Shown here: positions 25,736 through 38,360 of the stretch, one piece after another | Layout of the letters: the number at the start of each line of letters is the position of its first letter | How positions within the stretch are numbered: the stretch's first letter is position 1 | NCBI RefSeq assembly: GCF_011397635.1 | Contig: NC_064758.1 | Location: 20,705,013-20,769,012 of the forward strand | Direction of reading: 5' to 3' | DNA from: Epinephelus fuscoguttatus | Lineage: Eukaryota > Chordata > Actinopteri > Perciformes > Serranidae | DNA: 64,000 nucleotides | The notes under the pieces: generated by a model | Seen by the model: the letters and a program-made list of their open reading frames with translations, nothing else | Databases searched by the model: none | Told to the model about the DNA's origin: nothing | Position numbers and translations under genes: made by a program

Positions 25736-27104
25736 CTATAAAAAAAGATAAGGTATTGCATAGGCTGGGCCAATGGCATACAATGGTATACATCTCTGGT
25801 CTCCTGAGCGGGCGTGGTCGTCTCTCCCCCACAGCCCCCAACCTCGTTTTGATGTGTAGTTAATGTTGTGTGATTGGATGAAAGCAGAACAGTACAACAC
25901 CAGATACAATACAAATTTAATGTTTGTTCCTTATTTTGATGCTTGTTTTTATTTACTAGCTTTATGTTGGATTTTAATCAAGTACAAGATCATTTCAGTT
26001 TTTGTCAGATGTTGCAAGAGTGTGCTGTTGAGACAGAGACAGGTCTCAGAAAAAGTAAGCTCTCCTGATTTGTTCGTCTGAAAAATGCTTTTTTGGTAAC
26101 AGAATGTAGGTGAGAAATGCAGCTTGTGAAAAACTGGTCAAAAATTTACTTCACTGACTATGGGGCAAAAGGATCGGTTATAATCTGTACTCACCTCTCC
26201 CATTGGAAAAACAAGATGCAACACGGCTGATAGTCTCCTAAAGGGGCGTGGCAGTGATGAAACTCATATGGCACAGACACAGGAAATGATTCTAAGGTAA
26301 ACCGTCTCGGTTTATCAATGATCTCTGGTCAAATTGGCTTCATCAGCTAGCTCTGTTTCTGGGGTCCTGACCTGAATCTCTGACCAAAGTGTTGGTAATT
26401 GATTTGCATTCTGGGTAATGTAGGCACAAGGATTTGACAAAGAAGAACACAAGGAATAAAATACAATATGTCTGGTTCCACTGCATTGATTTCGAGTGCT
26501 CTTTTTAACACTAAGAAGAGCTGTGTCATTCAGGGTGATTGACAAATTAACAGAAAAGCTTAAGGCCCACTTTCATTTGGAACATTTTGCCATTTTTCCG
26601 TCATCTACAGTGCGAAAAAAACCTCCATGGCTGCCCTCTCTGTCCCCCCAGCACGGCCCCATCGTCTCATCGTCAGGGGAGACGAGCCTCGTCAGAAGCG
26701 AGGCGTGATGAGGAGCGGCCTTATCACTTCAATACAAGAGCAAACACAGGAGTCTTTACAGCATGTCGTCTCAGGAAGCAGCGCACGGCAAGATTACTGC
26801 CCTTTAAGAAGCCCTAAGACACGACCAATCCCAAGTAGTGTTTTATCTTGACAGTTTGCAGCGCTTTGTTTGCCTTTTCTGTGAAGCCTGGGGATAAAAG
26901 AGCAGCCTCTGTGAGCTGTGTCTGATTAGGATCTAATTGTTAACATTCACTGTGCCTTTTTTTTATTATCAGCCTGGCGTTGCCATACATGCTGCAGGTA
27001 GAGGCCTTTTCAGTGTTATGAAGGACTCTCCCCTTGCTGCTCTCGTGTGTTACTCAAGTACTAGTTAGCACTAAGGTGGCAGGAGAGGAGCCCCCAGCTC
27101 GTCG

Positions 27105-27137
<33 letters not shown>

Positions 27138-27270
27138 AACAGGAATTGATGGCGAGTGTTTATTATCTGGTTTAATTGCTCCTCATCTGGAGGATCTGAC
27201 AGTTGCGGTTAATGAGAGAGAGAGAGGAGGCACGCACTGTTGGCAGCGAGCTTCATAGTGTAAGACGTGT

Positions 27271-27272
<2 letters not shown>
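25736..27272. other. Gene-free interval with a (CAA)n run
   Basis: A CAA repeat occupies about 27110-27130. The phrase CATTCTGGGTAATGTAGGCAC near 26410 resembles fish interspersed repeats, so part of 25.7-26.5 kb may be repeat-derived. About 26.58-26.83 kb is GC-richer, which opens several overlapping frames by chance. No gene is supported. Confidence 0.45.

Positions 27273-27306
<34 letters not shown>
27273..27306 (+). repeat. (GT)17 microsatellite
   Basis: Uninterrupted GT dinucleotides. A CA run of similar length follows 190 bases downstream on the same strand, so the two runs are complementary. Confidence 0.97.
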
Positions 27307-27308
<2 letters not shown>

Positions 27309-27492
27309 TGTAAGAGAGGATAGACCACATACAGCTCAAGCAACACAAAAGATGTGAGGAAACATCAAACTGTTTATCGACTTATCCAACCGGGCCCCTA
27401 AATCAGGAATGTAAAGTCCGATCTGAGGCCTCGTCTTAATGTAACCTGTGTGACATGACTGCACACACTCTGCAACAAATACACCTGTAAAC

Positions 27493-27495
<3 letters not shown>

Positions 27496-27534
<39 letters not shown>
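27496..27534 (+). repeat. (CA)19 microsatellite
   Basis: Uninterrupted CA dinucleotides, complementary to the GT run at 27273-27306. Confidence 0.97.
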
Positions 27535-27535
<1 letters not shown>

Positions 27536-29973
27536 ACAGCAGATCTTAGCCCCCGCGCAGGCTGCGTCCACTAATCAGATGCCGAGCAAAGACAGGATAT
27601 CACTGAAATCGAACCTCTTCCTCAATATTTCATCTGGCCTGCAGCAGGCCTGGCTCAGGTCCAACCAGGATCCTCCCTGACATTGTGCAGTGTCACGCAC
27701 ACACATCCAGGCACAATTTGACAAAGCAAGCATCAAGACCAGTAGGCCTTGAAGCACATGGGGATGCTGGGAGAAGGCCTGAACAACAGTTGCCATGTTC
27801 TGTCCTCAGGAGGAAGGAGAAAATGACGAGAGAATGAGAAAAATGGTCCGTCTACTGAGGATATCGGCTCTCCATTGAATGCCAGACACACACATAAACA
27901 CACATATAAACACACACCACCACAACCACCATCAGAGGCTCGTTGTCCCATTCATAAATTTCTCTCGTTGAGAAACACGGGCATATCTTAAACAGGGCAT
28001 ACCCGCCCCTTTTACTACTCCAGCTCAGCAGGCCCACATGGGAACAATTAGGGGTATACGCAAGTTTGGCGAAGGTCCGTAGCAACCAGCTGCATCTGTT
28101 TTTATTTACCTTTTGCTCTGGTGCTGGATAATGTCATGAGCACATCTGCTACTGTGCAACGTAACCGTGGTTACATGCGTGGTTGACCCATGATTCTGTA
28201 ATTACCCGCCGAGCGAGATGAAGAGGCCCAGCAAACCACTCAAAGCCACACATAGCCTTCCTCCTCCCCCCCCTCATCCTCCCCGCGTCTCTCCAGCGGC
28301 ATGAAATCCCGTCTGCCTCGCCAAAAACGTGACACTGAGAGCTGGTAGCTGGAGAGCAGAGGATGCTGAAGTGGCATTTAATGACCCAAAGTTGTCCACA
28401 ATAGTAATTTTAACTTCATTTCGGTGTCATTAAATTACCAGTCAGTTAATGACACTCTCTTTCTATTATGTAGGATCAAATGTGGTTATTCTCAAATGAG
28501 CTGGGAAGAGATGCACTTATCAGATTTCCTGATCTGATCTGATTGCTTGTTTGTGGTCACATGGCTACACAATTTTGTCACACAGTCTTCTTGTTGGGAC
28601 ACTTTGGGAGGTCTCACCACACTGAGCTTGAACTAGAAGTATTTAATTTTTGCAGGTCATAGGTGGTTTCTGCAGATAAGTTCAGAGGGATCTAATCAGG
28701 GGGGACATGTGCTGTAGGCCAGGCAGGACCTTGGTGTAAATGTCTCCTCAGAGAGTTCCTTCTTTTAAAAAATTATGACACCCACGCACAACCGGTCATG
28801 TAAGGAAACTGGGATTAATCAGAATTCAGTTGCAGGCACCATGATGTTTCAGATCTCTGAATAAAACCAGCAAAAGTTTTCACTTTCCCCAAAGGTCTTG
28901 CGTTTGTTTGAAATCCTGAAAGCTCGCGTTACTGAGCATCTTTACACGGCAAACTCAAGGCGGCCAATCAAGACAGGGCTTGTTTATAATAATGATGAGT
29001 GATTATGAGCAATAACAATGAAGACCATATATGGATCACTTCACAGAAGCAGTGTGTGTGGAGGTTGGGTGCCACCATGCTTAGCATCTCCCAGATGTGC
29101 AAACCATATGCTCTGACTGAAATTAAAGCAAAAAAGAAACAGTGAAACATGAAAGGGATTTTTAACTTTGTAAAGACAGTTAACAGTCGGTACAGATAGG
29201 GTAATGACCGAGAGAGGCCACATGAAAGAACCGGGGATGTTGGCGTGCTTTTTGCACCACTCATTCCATTTCCTGCTCATAAGTTCACTGAGCAGATGGG
29301 GACCAAAGGCACAAGGAAGTTTAGATTTTCTGCCCCACAGCCCATTGTATATGATGCATGTAACTGCGTAACACTGCACTGTTATCATTTACAGACGCTT
29401 TGGTGCGTACCAGGAGGTCACAATAACAAAGGCGGAAAAAAAGGGTGGGCACAAAAGTGAAACGTCTTTTTACCTTTTAGTCAAAAGAGTCTGGTTCAGT
29501 CCTGTGATTTTGTGTGGTATACATTTAAGGTATAAAGGAACTAATTAACTACTCTGGCAAAGATGAATGCCTAATTAAAGTTAACTCCCCTCTCTACTAC
29601 ATGTTGTATTACTCAGAGAAAGGTCATGACTCAAATACATCTCAGCTGTTGATACAGACAGAAAGCAACTTGTATAAAAAGAAAATAAGCGTACATGTAA
29701 AACTAGTTCATTTGAAAATGGGCATCTGCAGGCAGGCTGCAGCCCATCCAGAGTTTTCTTTAAAAACACATGCAATAGTGCCCTCTCCTGTTGGTTCAGT
29801 ATACTGCAGCAAAGACACATAAAGCAACACCACAGCTGAATGTTTAGTCAGACATTTATTCTTTTTTAATACAAAATAATGTTTGTAAAGCGTCAAGTTC
29901 AACCTAAGAAACATCAAATTCCTGAAAAAGATTCACTGACAAGCAGACTGTCCGTATCCTTGAAAATCAAGAC
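27535..29973. other. Gene-free interval before the ciroz 3' end
   Basis: No coding exon is recognised. A perfect 6+6 palindrome with a 2-base spacer, GTAACCGTGGTTAC, lies at 28161-28174. About 28.2-28.35 kb is pyrimidine- and GC-rich. The 115-residue minus-strand frame at 29041-29388 has no domain. Confidence 0.45.
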
Positions 29974-29979
29974 TTTATT
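29974..29979 (-). promoter_or_regulatory. Candidate ciroz polyadenylation signal
   Basis: AATAAA on the minus strand lies about 455 bases past the ciroz stop codon. A second AATAAA lies at 29855-29860. Either would give a 3' UTR of roughly 0.5-0.6 kb. No transcript evidence is available. Confidence 0.45.
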
Positions 29980-30432
29980 ATGTACGTCTCCAACACAAAG
30001 CGTCTCTGGAAGGTGGCATCAGCTGTAACAACTGCAGGGTCTTCTCTACGTCAGCCTGTTGTGCTGCTCGGATAGAGACATGTTTATTTAACGCCTGCCT
30101 CGGTTGCGTCTGGATAATGTCCACCCTGAGGCAGCGGCTGGCAGAGGTCTGGCTGTATTTCTGCTTGTATAATCAACCTTCACAGCGCTGACTGACCACA
30201 GCATCACCTTTCAAGACTGCAAACAGACGTGCAGCATGTGGCACAGATGAGAATTAAAACAAAAGAGGTGGAACTGGAAATTCAATTTAGTAATCCATAT
30301 AAAGCTTTTAATGATAAGAAAAACTGATAAGCTGACACCTGAAAGACACATGCAGGTTGTATTATAGGATACTAGTGAAGCTTATTTGCTTCCGGAATCA
30401 GTGCACTGCATGATGTTGTTTCTGTCATGTTT

Positions 30433-33400
30433 CTAGTCCCCCCAAATCCACTTCAGTCCTCTCTGCTTTTGCAGCTCTTTATTCCCACTGGTGGTGTTGA
30501 ATTGTTGGTTTTCTTGTTCAGGTTGAACCGTTGTGAGGACAGATGCTTCTGATGGTTCAGCTGATGACTCAACGATATCTGGCTCTGCTGAAGTATGTAC
30601 GGTCACATTTAGAAAATCAAAAAAGCGTATTTCAGTGGTATTAATGGAAGTGTCTCCGTCAAACCTGGAAGACAAATTTCCACTTTGACTCCTTGACACC
30701 TCATCAGTGTGGAAATTAAAGCTGCGGGCCTCTGTCTCTGTGTGAGGTGAATTAGTCGTGGAAAACTCTGCAGTCATCTCTTTGAATGAAGCTCTCTCAT
30801 TTAGTTTCCCTACAGGGATGGTGGAGTGGTCCATCAACGGCTGCTCTGTAGTTAAACTCTGGTGTTTAAAGTTGAGCGTGGACAGAGCTGTGGTGTTTGA
30901 AACAGGAGAGGATGTGATGTGTGGTGCATCAGGCCTGGCTGTGGACATATGATTGCATCATTTTAGTCACGGTGAAATTAATTAACATCCATAAACATAT
31001 AATATTTATGATCCCATACTTTGAATAATGATTTTATAATAATATGGATATTGGAGTAAAATTAAAGGTTCAGCAGGTAACTTTTATTTTTTTTAAATTC
31101 TGACAGTAGCACATGAGATGGAAACTCCTGGTGCTCCTAAAGCCCCTTTCCCACTGCACAAAAAAACAAACAAACAAACATACAAAAACAGCTTACACCT
31201 GCTAACATCTGCCTTTTTAATGTAATGGTAAAGGTTTTAATCTGCATTCACACCAGTGTCAAATCACTCTGCAGTAGACATGGGTATTTATCGCCTCAAG
31301 CTCCGATCAGCATTGATGGGAACACAAGAATCAGGTGAATTCATTATTATAAGCTCCTTTGCTGGTGAGATGCAATGACGGGCCATCACAAAATAACGTC
31401 CGTCTCCACCAAAGCAGCACTCAAACACAATCCAAATTCCCCCGCACTGAGTTTGAAACAGAGACTGAATAACTAAAAGATATATCAAAAGAAGTAACCA
31501 CCATAAAGTTTTCAAAGGCCTCCATGCTGCTTTCTACTGTTTATTAACCTGTTTTCCGGCAGGCTTTAGCAGGCTTATCCCCCTGTTGTTTAAAAAAACT
31601 AACCCGGTCTCACTCCGAAGTCGTCGAAAATCCAACACTTGGGCAGTGACTTGCAGCGTTAGACACAGAAGAAAAAAGCCGCCATTTAATGTTGGAATGA
31701 TATGCGGTCAGTCGCCAGTGTAGTTTATAGTAACAGAAGTGTGTTTTGAAAGAAGACAATGCTTGTGATAGGCAGAACTTGACATGTCATTCCAAAACGT
31801 CAAACAACTAACACACTCAGGGTACCTTTCACGTCATATCTAGACATGGAGGGTCCATGACCAAACATCAATATGTGATGAGGTCGGAGTGAGAATGTGT
31901 TGAAAAAAACCCACGGTCATGTGTTAATTTTGGTGGAAACGGGGTATAATAGAGACAGATCATATTTAAGTCCTGCCCCCACCTGAGTGGACAACAATTC
32001 ATCACCCTTCATTGACTATGTATTGCGTGCTGGTGTCTCCTTGTCATTAATGTCTGCTAGCAAACAACAGAAAAAAGCCTAAAAGCTGTTTTGTGATTGG
32101 ATGCACCACCAACATGGTAAAGAATCCATAATCACTTTTTTTACAAGCTGCAAAACTGAAAAACTGAACTTTTAAGCAGTAAAAAGTGAGGCCTCAGCAA
32201 GGAGATAGGGGAAAACTGTGCTACGTGAAGCCCAGTTTTGATCTTTGTGGGTTAATGATTACTTTACCTTGTGATAGTTTTAGATATCAAAGTATTTCAC
32301 CTCTGGCCATTCAGAGGGATAATTTTTCCAAGATAAGCGAACAAAACAACCAATCAGTGCCAGGAGGAGTATCTACCACTGAGAAACCGCTACCAACAAT
32401 GAAAACACTGCCCATCCCTCCTTTGCAAACAACAGAGTGCACAGCAAAAACAAGTAGCCTGAACAAAAGAAGACCGACAACAAAAACCAAGCTGAAAAGA
32501 AAGAATTAAGGTGCAGTGGATTCTTGCAAATGCCATTAGGAGCACTAGGAGGAGCCAGAGGAATGATTTTTTTCTACTATTGTCAGGGTGTAATTACAGT
32601 TTCTGCAAATATGGCAACAAGTTACTTTTATAAAAGTTACCTACTGTAGCTTTAATGGGTCAGGATTATTTGCTCAATTTTACAAACGTTTTTCATCACA
32701 ACACTAAAGCAGCTTATCTCAGCTTCCCTGCAGTAACTCCATTAACTTATAAATCCCTGTTTTATTATTATTACACCAACTTGACTTGCTAGTTAAAACC
32801 CCCCTCCACTCTGTTCTGTTCTTCTTAGATGTTCTTGTTGGAGCTTCACTGTGCAGAATGAAGTATGCTCGGACTTTGACACTAGAAGGCTGTTATCACG
32901 TTCATCTGCTGAGACACCTTAAATCAGGTTTTAACATGTGGACATATGAGCATGACTTTGTGACATCACCTGTTTGAAAGTCAGTCATGATCCAGTGTGC
33001 AGCTTACACAAGTGTGATATGGAAATTTGAAGCCTCCAGTGACCACACTGTGAGGATGGACTTTTCAGTGTAGTAGGAGACATCTTGTGTCCAGCAATTA
33101 AAGGGACAGTTCACCCCAAAATCAAAAATACCTATTTTTAATCTTACCTGTAGTGCTATTTATCAGTCTAGATTGTTCTGTTGTGAGTTGCAGAGTGTTG
33201 GAGATATCGGCTGTAGAGATGTCTGCCTTCTCTCCAATATAATGGAACTAGATGGCACTGGATTGTGGTGCTCAAAGCATCCAGGAAAAAACATTTGAAA
33301 AACTCCAAGCTAATGTTTCTCTCCAGAAATCATGACCTGGTTACTCAAGATAATCCACACAAGTGCTGTGAGCAGTTTCACGTAGGAATTATTTTCTTTC

Positions 33401-36400
33401 TAGTGAACTACACCCACCAACCGTATCACTGCACAGAAGGAACCGTGCATCTACTTATGGACAAAAGGCCCATGACAGCACAAAATGTAAATATTAATGG
33501 CGCCTTCCTGTAATGTGAGTGCCTTCTAGTTCCACTATATTCCAGAAAAGGCAGACATCTCTACACCTGATAAGGTTGACAGCAAAAACTAAAGTTAAAG
33601 TAGATACAAGTTGATCAGGTCACTTGTTCCTATGCTCATATAGAAAACATGCTGGGAATAGATAAACATCTTCATAACAGTAAGAAACGTTCCTCCCCTA
33701 TTTTAGGTTTAAGTCTTTTATAATGTTACTTCTTATGAATCGCATGTGCTTTATATATGTGAATTTATTATCGTTTTATTTTAAAGTTTCATTACTCTCC
33801 ATTGTTTTGCTGTTATTTGGTGTGTTTTTTTTTTATCTTATTTGGATTTGTTTTCCATCAATCACTTATGCTTTAACTTCTATCTCACTTTAAAGTGGAT
33901 GAAAGGTGCCACATAAAGTTAAATGATTAATTGACTGAGCAACAAACAAAAGTAAGTGCCTGGTGTGACTACAGTAAAAGCCTTTCAATGGCTAGTGGTC
34001 AAAATATCATCCAATAATTAATCACCACTTTAGTTTTACGGTGTTCATCAGCAGCACACTCACCTGTGCACGGCAGTGTGTTCTCCATGGTCCACTGCAT
34101 TTTGTGATTTGTCTCTTTGAAGGTGAGCACAACATCCACCCTGTAGAACGGCTGCAGGAGTTGTTTGTTGTCTGTGCAGGTCTGTAAAACAAACCTGGTT
34201 TAGATGTTTTACACTGTAATGAATCCTTATGGGAAAACATGTACGTTACTTATATTTTAAGAAATGTCAAAAACACAGAATATACCAACATGGTGTTAAC
34301 TCTGGTTTAGAAACATAAGAGTGCCTACTTTTTCAGCACAAACCTTGGTCTGGAGTATTTGTGCTGTAGGAATGATCAGTGTCACAAATTCACCCATCTC
34401 ATGCACAGTGAAATGATTCGTCTGGTTCACTGACACATTACTGACTGTCAGTGCTTCGTTTTCGTAACTGCCTCGCTTAGTCAAACCCATACGTCGTTTG
34501 AAAATGGGCAGCACAGTCTCCTCTGGTGTGGACATGGTCACTGAAATGTACATCAGAGATAAAATCTGTTACTGGGATCACTGGTGAAAGTACATTTACT
34601 TTTCATTTATGCTGCTTCATACTTTAACTTCACTACATTTCAGATGGAAATATATTCCTTTTTACAGCACTATATTTGACACATATAGTTACCAGCATCT
34701 TTTCAGATTAAGAGTTTAGATGAAAACATGAGGTAGGCATAAAAATACAATTCACTGTCAAAGATAGCCCAGTGACTCCCAACCTTCTGGCTTATGAACC
34801 TTTACAAGAGAACAGTGTGTAGTTGGAGCCTCTCTAATTTTCTCAGATGGTTTAATTTGAATGTCAAAGGCCCAAAACAGGTAAAAGTATGCAACACTTC
34901 AAAAGGTCCATGGTGAATTCAAATTTGTGTTTGTCTTCCCAGCCCTCATTGATCATCCAAACCCCCTCAGATTTATCTTTTGACCCTTTGAAAGTGGCCT
35001 GACCCCAAGAAAGCTTCTGCATTAAACTACCCAACTTTGGATAAATTATCTAACAGTAGCTCCACCTTGACCAACTGCAACAGTAAAATGCTACATGGAT
35101 ATTAATATATCAGTGTGAATCTAACCATGCAGTAATATATCAGTTTTCACATGTAAAAAATTTTGAGCATCAATACTTCATTTTTTGCATTCTGGTGGAT
35201 TTTTATGCACCGATTTCTGCCTTTTCTGTCTTTGTGGTTTAATGTCAAAATAAAAGTCCTCCGCAACGTTCATGTTTTATGAGGTGGAATAAATGCACAT
35301 GTTCCAAATATTGAGCAGGACGTGTCCCCTGTGTTCCCCTCCCAAAATCTACAAAAAGGTTTACAAAAGCATGCACATGCAGATGATGAATACAGGGTGA
35401 TGGACAAGAGATCATGTAACATGACAGAAAAACAGAGTCTGCTCACTACACTACACTCTCGTGAATATTTAATTAAATTACCACTGAGGTCAATTTCTGT
35501 CCCCTGAAATCTACTCCTATGCTCATGCAACATTTTTCTGCAGAAAGAGGACTTTTACTTTGAATACTTTGAGTATATTATCCTGTTAAATAATACCTCT
35601 GTACTTTGACCTTAGTAGGAATTTGGATGCAGGATTGTTACTTGTAGTGATGTATTTTTACATCAATGCAGTGGTACTTTAAGTTAAGAAAAGGATCGGA
35701 GTACTTTCTAAATACTGACTGGGATAAACATGTTGAAGGTTGCAGAGTGACAATGGAAAATAACCTCCAGTACTGACTCTCTGCTTATGACCCACCTTTA
35801 GGACACGTAGCTTCCATACTGTAGGCATACTGACCACTGACCAGCTTCAAGGCCAAAAATTCCCCTTCATTTTCCATCACCTGTGTTAACCAGAGACAGT
35901 CCAAAACACAGTGATGAAGTGAATTTTAGTTGTAATGTTGCCATTGGTCACTAGGTGGCAGGATGCTGTGTGAATGCTCTTACTATGACAGGGCTCAAGA
36001 CCTCCCTTCTCCTGCCTTGAACTGTGATGTCTGGTCCGTTCATGTCAGTGCTCATCTGGATCAGGCTGGCATCCTCCAGAGCTACAACGAGGTGATCGCT
36101 CAGGGACAGAGACCACTGCAGCTGTAATGCAAACACAGAGACACAGTCGGACAGTTCCCTTCTGCCTGTTTTCTTTCTCTCATCCAAACATGTTCGCAAA
36201 AATATTTGTTCACATTTGTAATGCAATCACAATTTCAAGGGCTGATTGCATGACTGGACTGATTTTAATTACTACCTCATTATGCCAGTTGTCAGAGGGA
36301 ACTTGTCTGGTCACCTACGGATGCATAGAAAATTTGGTTACTATTTAAATTAAAACAGTGAAAAGTTACATATGAAAAACTCCAGTCAGCTGTCACCTGG

Positions 36401-37240
36401 ATATACTCTGGGTCACACTGGATTTTCTCTCTGCTAGGCAGCACAGAAACAACAGGACACTTCATCAGGAAACTGTGAGGTCTGCCTCCAAATCGACTTA
36501 TCCTTTTCACCAAATTCAGTGTCAGGACATGGTAGCCATGCTGAAAAATCAACCAGACAAGTATCACCACCAGGCCCAGCTGCAAAGGTCAAGTGTCACA
36601 GTTTGTGTATATGCCTGAGATTTTTCCTAAAAGAGTGACATACCTGTTGCTGAACAAAACATCCAGTGAAACTGACTCTAAAAATAAAGTTTTTGTCAGG
36701 GTCTTTGTGCAGTGAGAATCCACAGGCAGACAGCTGGAGGTTCAGGTTATCCAGAGAAGCAAGGTTGACTTGCAGACAGAAAAAGATGATTCAGAGGTAT
36801 TTCATTTCATATTGGTTTCATTATTTTGTCATTTATTGTGTCTGAAAGAATTACCTTGGATCTGTAAGGCCCCAGACAGCCAGAGTCCCAACCCCTCAAT
36901 CCTTGCACTGTGTATCCACATCTCCATGTATTCAGAAAAACAGGCTACATCTCCTTCTGAAAATGCAAACATTTTATAAGAAGCACCATCAACAATAGTT
37001 TTTCATTACAGCAAAAAAAGAAAAAAAAAGTTTACCTGTTAATCTTGCTGTTGGGACGTCAATCCATTCTCTTTTCTGAATGCAAAGCACACTCTTCATC
37101 ATAAAACAATGCAAAACACTGTTGAAAAAAAGGTACATTGAGGTTACATTTTCAAAATTGTGACTAGCCCAAGTCAGTTTTGTACATTATGATACTCACA
37201 TAGTTCTAACAAGGATGCCAAATCTTCTCTGATGATCCAT
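30433..37240 (-). CDS. ciroz: Ciliated left-right organizer ZP-N domain protein (C1orf127 family)
   Basis: Ten coding exons join in frame to 512 residues: 37200-37240, 37036-37118, 36855-36956, 36644-36768, 36397-36540, 35984-36121, 35796-35880, 34344-34540, 34064-34181 and 30433-30938. All have GT donors and AG acceptors; the exon 8 donor, GTTTGT, is weak. Residues 1-26 form a basic then hydrophobic stretch compatible with a signal peptide. Residues 42-165 look like a ZP-N domain, with Cys at 47, 91, 112 and 145, and CDPEYIQ at 159-165 opens a second ZP-N-like stretch to about residue 240. The tail (about 345-512) is Ser/Thr-rich, has NTT/NTS glycosylation motifs and has no membrane anchor, so the protein is probably secreted. 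The family is associated with left-right patterning in the ciliated node or Kupffer's vesicle. Assignment rests on ZP-N features and on position next to tardbp, as in human 1p36.22. Another secreted ZP-N protein is the alternative. The tail looks shorter than the mammalian one as I recall it. Confidence 0.78.
31062..32655 (+). mobile_element. 1.6 kb TTAA-flanked element with a THAP-like remnant
   Basis: TTAA occurs at both ends (31062-31065 and 32652-32655). The left end TTAAAGGTTCAGCAGGTAAC and the reverse complement of the right end TTAAAGCTACAGTAGGTAAC match, and further in both carry CTCCT(G/A)GTGCTCCTAA, so the inverted repeats are about 100 bases. Between them, 32076-32165 (+) can be read as CFVIGCTTNMVKNP with a stop soon after, which resembles the first Cys pair of a THAP zinc finger as found in P-element-like transposases. 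The 107-codon frame at 32186-32509 is Lys/Thr-rich and unassigned. The element sits in the last ciroz intron, antisense to the gene. The TTAA ends suggest piggyBac-like mobilisation; the THAP reading is tentative. Confidence 0.65.
33098..33570 (+). mobile_element. TTAA fold-back MITE, 5' part intact
   Basis: The copy begins TTAA then AGGGACAGTTCACCCCAAAA. It contains GTAGAGATGTCTGCCTTCTC and, about 290 bases later, the inverted partner AAGGCAGACATCTCTAC, so the element folds back on itself. The right terminus is lost. The same family occurs in tardbp intron 1 at 40335-41054. It lies in the last ciroz intron and is non-autonomous. Confidence 0.8.
34574..35722. mobile_element. GTGGTGAAAGTA repeat split by a hAT-like MITE
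   Basis: The left part starts CTGGTGAAAGTACATTTACT. The matching right part (about 35600-35722) has GTGGTACTTTAAGTTAAG and GGATCGGAGTACTTTCTAAA. Between them, 34771-35045 begins CAGTGACTCCCAACCTT and ends near CCCAACTTTGG. This resembles the hAT-like MITE at 50878-51292, so it is probably a nested insertion. The whole lies in ciroz intron 7 (the seventh intron, between 35796 and 34540). Boundaries are approximate. Confidence 0.5.
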
Positions 37241-38360
37241 GCCAGTTCTGCTGATGAAAACTTACATGAGCAGTCTGACCCCAGCCTATTTGAAGGTACG
37301 TGGGCTGATGTCACTGGGGAGGGAAATAACACAGGTGTGTTTGCGTTGACATGTTAAAGGGAAGTGACAAAAAAAGTCCCATAGAATGATCACTGTCTCC
37401 AGCTCGTGTGAAAAACAGGTCTCAAGGCAGTCAAGAACTTTTATTTGCTAAGGTGTTGTCATTTAAGAATTTGTGATGATGATCTGTTAAGCCCTTAATG
37501 TTAAGTTTCCCCCTTTTATTTCATCTTGAGTAGCTTTAAAATAATCTAATGCCACAGTCTCACATATATGCACGTCATTCCAGCTCTTCATTTAAATTAT
37601 ATGATGTTTTCAATGAGTAAAATTTTCAAACCAAACTTTAACTAATGTTTTTACAGCTACACCATTCCATTTCATCCAATGCAAATATTCTGTATTTCTT
37701 TTCTTTTTCTATTTTTTGTTTGTTGATAAATGTATTTATTCATTTAACAGGTACCATGTAAAAACAATGAACATTATGGTCTCAATTTTTACATTTTTGT
37801 CCCCACCCCCAGGGTCTAACATTAAAATTTCAACAATTGCAATAAAAAAAGGAATAAATAAAATAAAATAAATAATGATAGTAAAAAAAGTAAAAGTAAA
37901 AATATAAATATATTAAAAAATAAAAACACAACTAAAGAATAAATTGAAATGAATAATCGACCCCTCTTATTTAGAATTTAGAACATTCAAACCAACTGTA
38001 CTGTAAAATATGAAATGTACTGACTTGTATTGACAGAGTGTGCATCAGTGATGACCACTTCATTTGTCCTGTGTCTTTAATTCAACTAGGCCCTATGTCA
38101 TTGACCATAGGGCCCTAAACAGGCTTAGATTTTTCAGGTGAGCCCCTCAAGATGAACTAATTTTCTCCAAAATGTTCAATATATATACATATATATGACA
38201 GGAATGAAATAAGAAACACAGACTAGATATATTATGTTACTGTGTAGACTACATTTCTTTATCTTGACAGTAAATACGCTACACACCATGTGTATTTTGG
38301 TTGTCCTGCGCAGTATCAATCATAGATATACAGTATCTGTTTAAGTTGGAGTATATGGTG
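37241..38360. other. ciroz upstream region, AT-rich
   Basis: This is the interval upstream of the ciroz start codon. A forkhead-like TGTTTGC (GCAAACA on the ciroz strand) lies at 37338-37344, about 100 bases before the start. FOXJ1 controls many motile-cilium genes, so the position is suggestive, but such a 7-mer is common. From 37.66 to 38.0 kb the sequence is strongly A/T-rich with AAATA repeats. No other gene is seen. Confidence 0.4.

Noticed and set aside
28161..28174. RFX X-box (GTAACCGTGGTTAC) controlling ciroz
   Set aside because: The second half-site is TAC where the X-box needs AAC, and it is 9 kb from the ciroz start on the far side of the gene.
29041..29388. 115-codon minus-strand frame upstream of the ciroz 3' end
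   Set aside because: It lies beyond the ciroz stop and poly(A) signals, has no acceptor in frame with ciroz and no domain.
1..30000. casz1 exons in the left desert
   Set aside because: Expected from synteny, but no zinc-finger or other casz1-like coding exon was seen on either strand. casz1 probably lies outside the window.
32186..32509. 107-codon Lys/Thr-rich frame as a ciroz exon
   Set aside because: It is on the opposite strand to ciroz and lies wholly inside a TTAA transposon.
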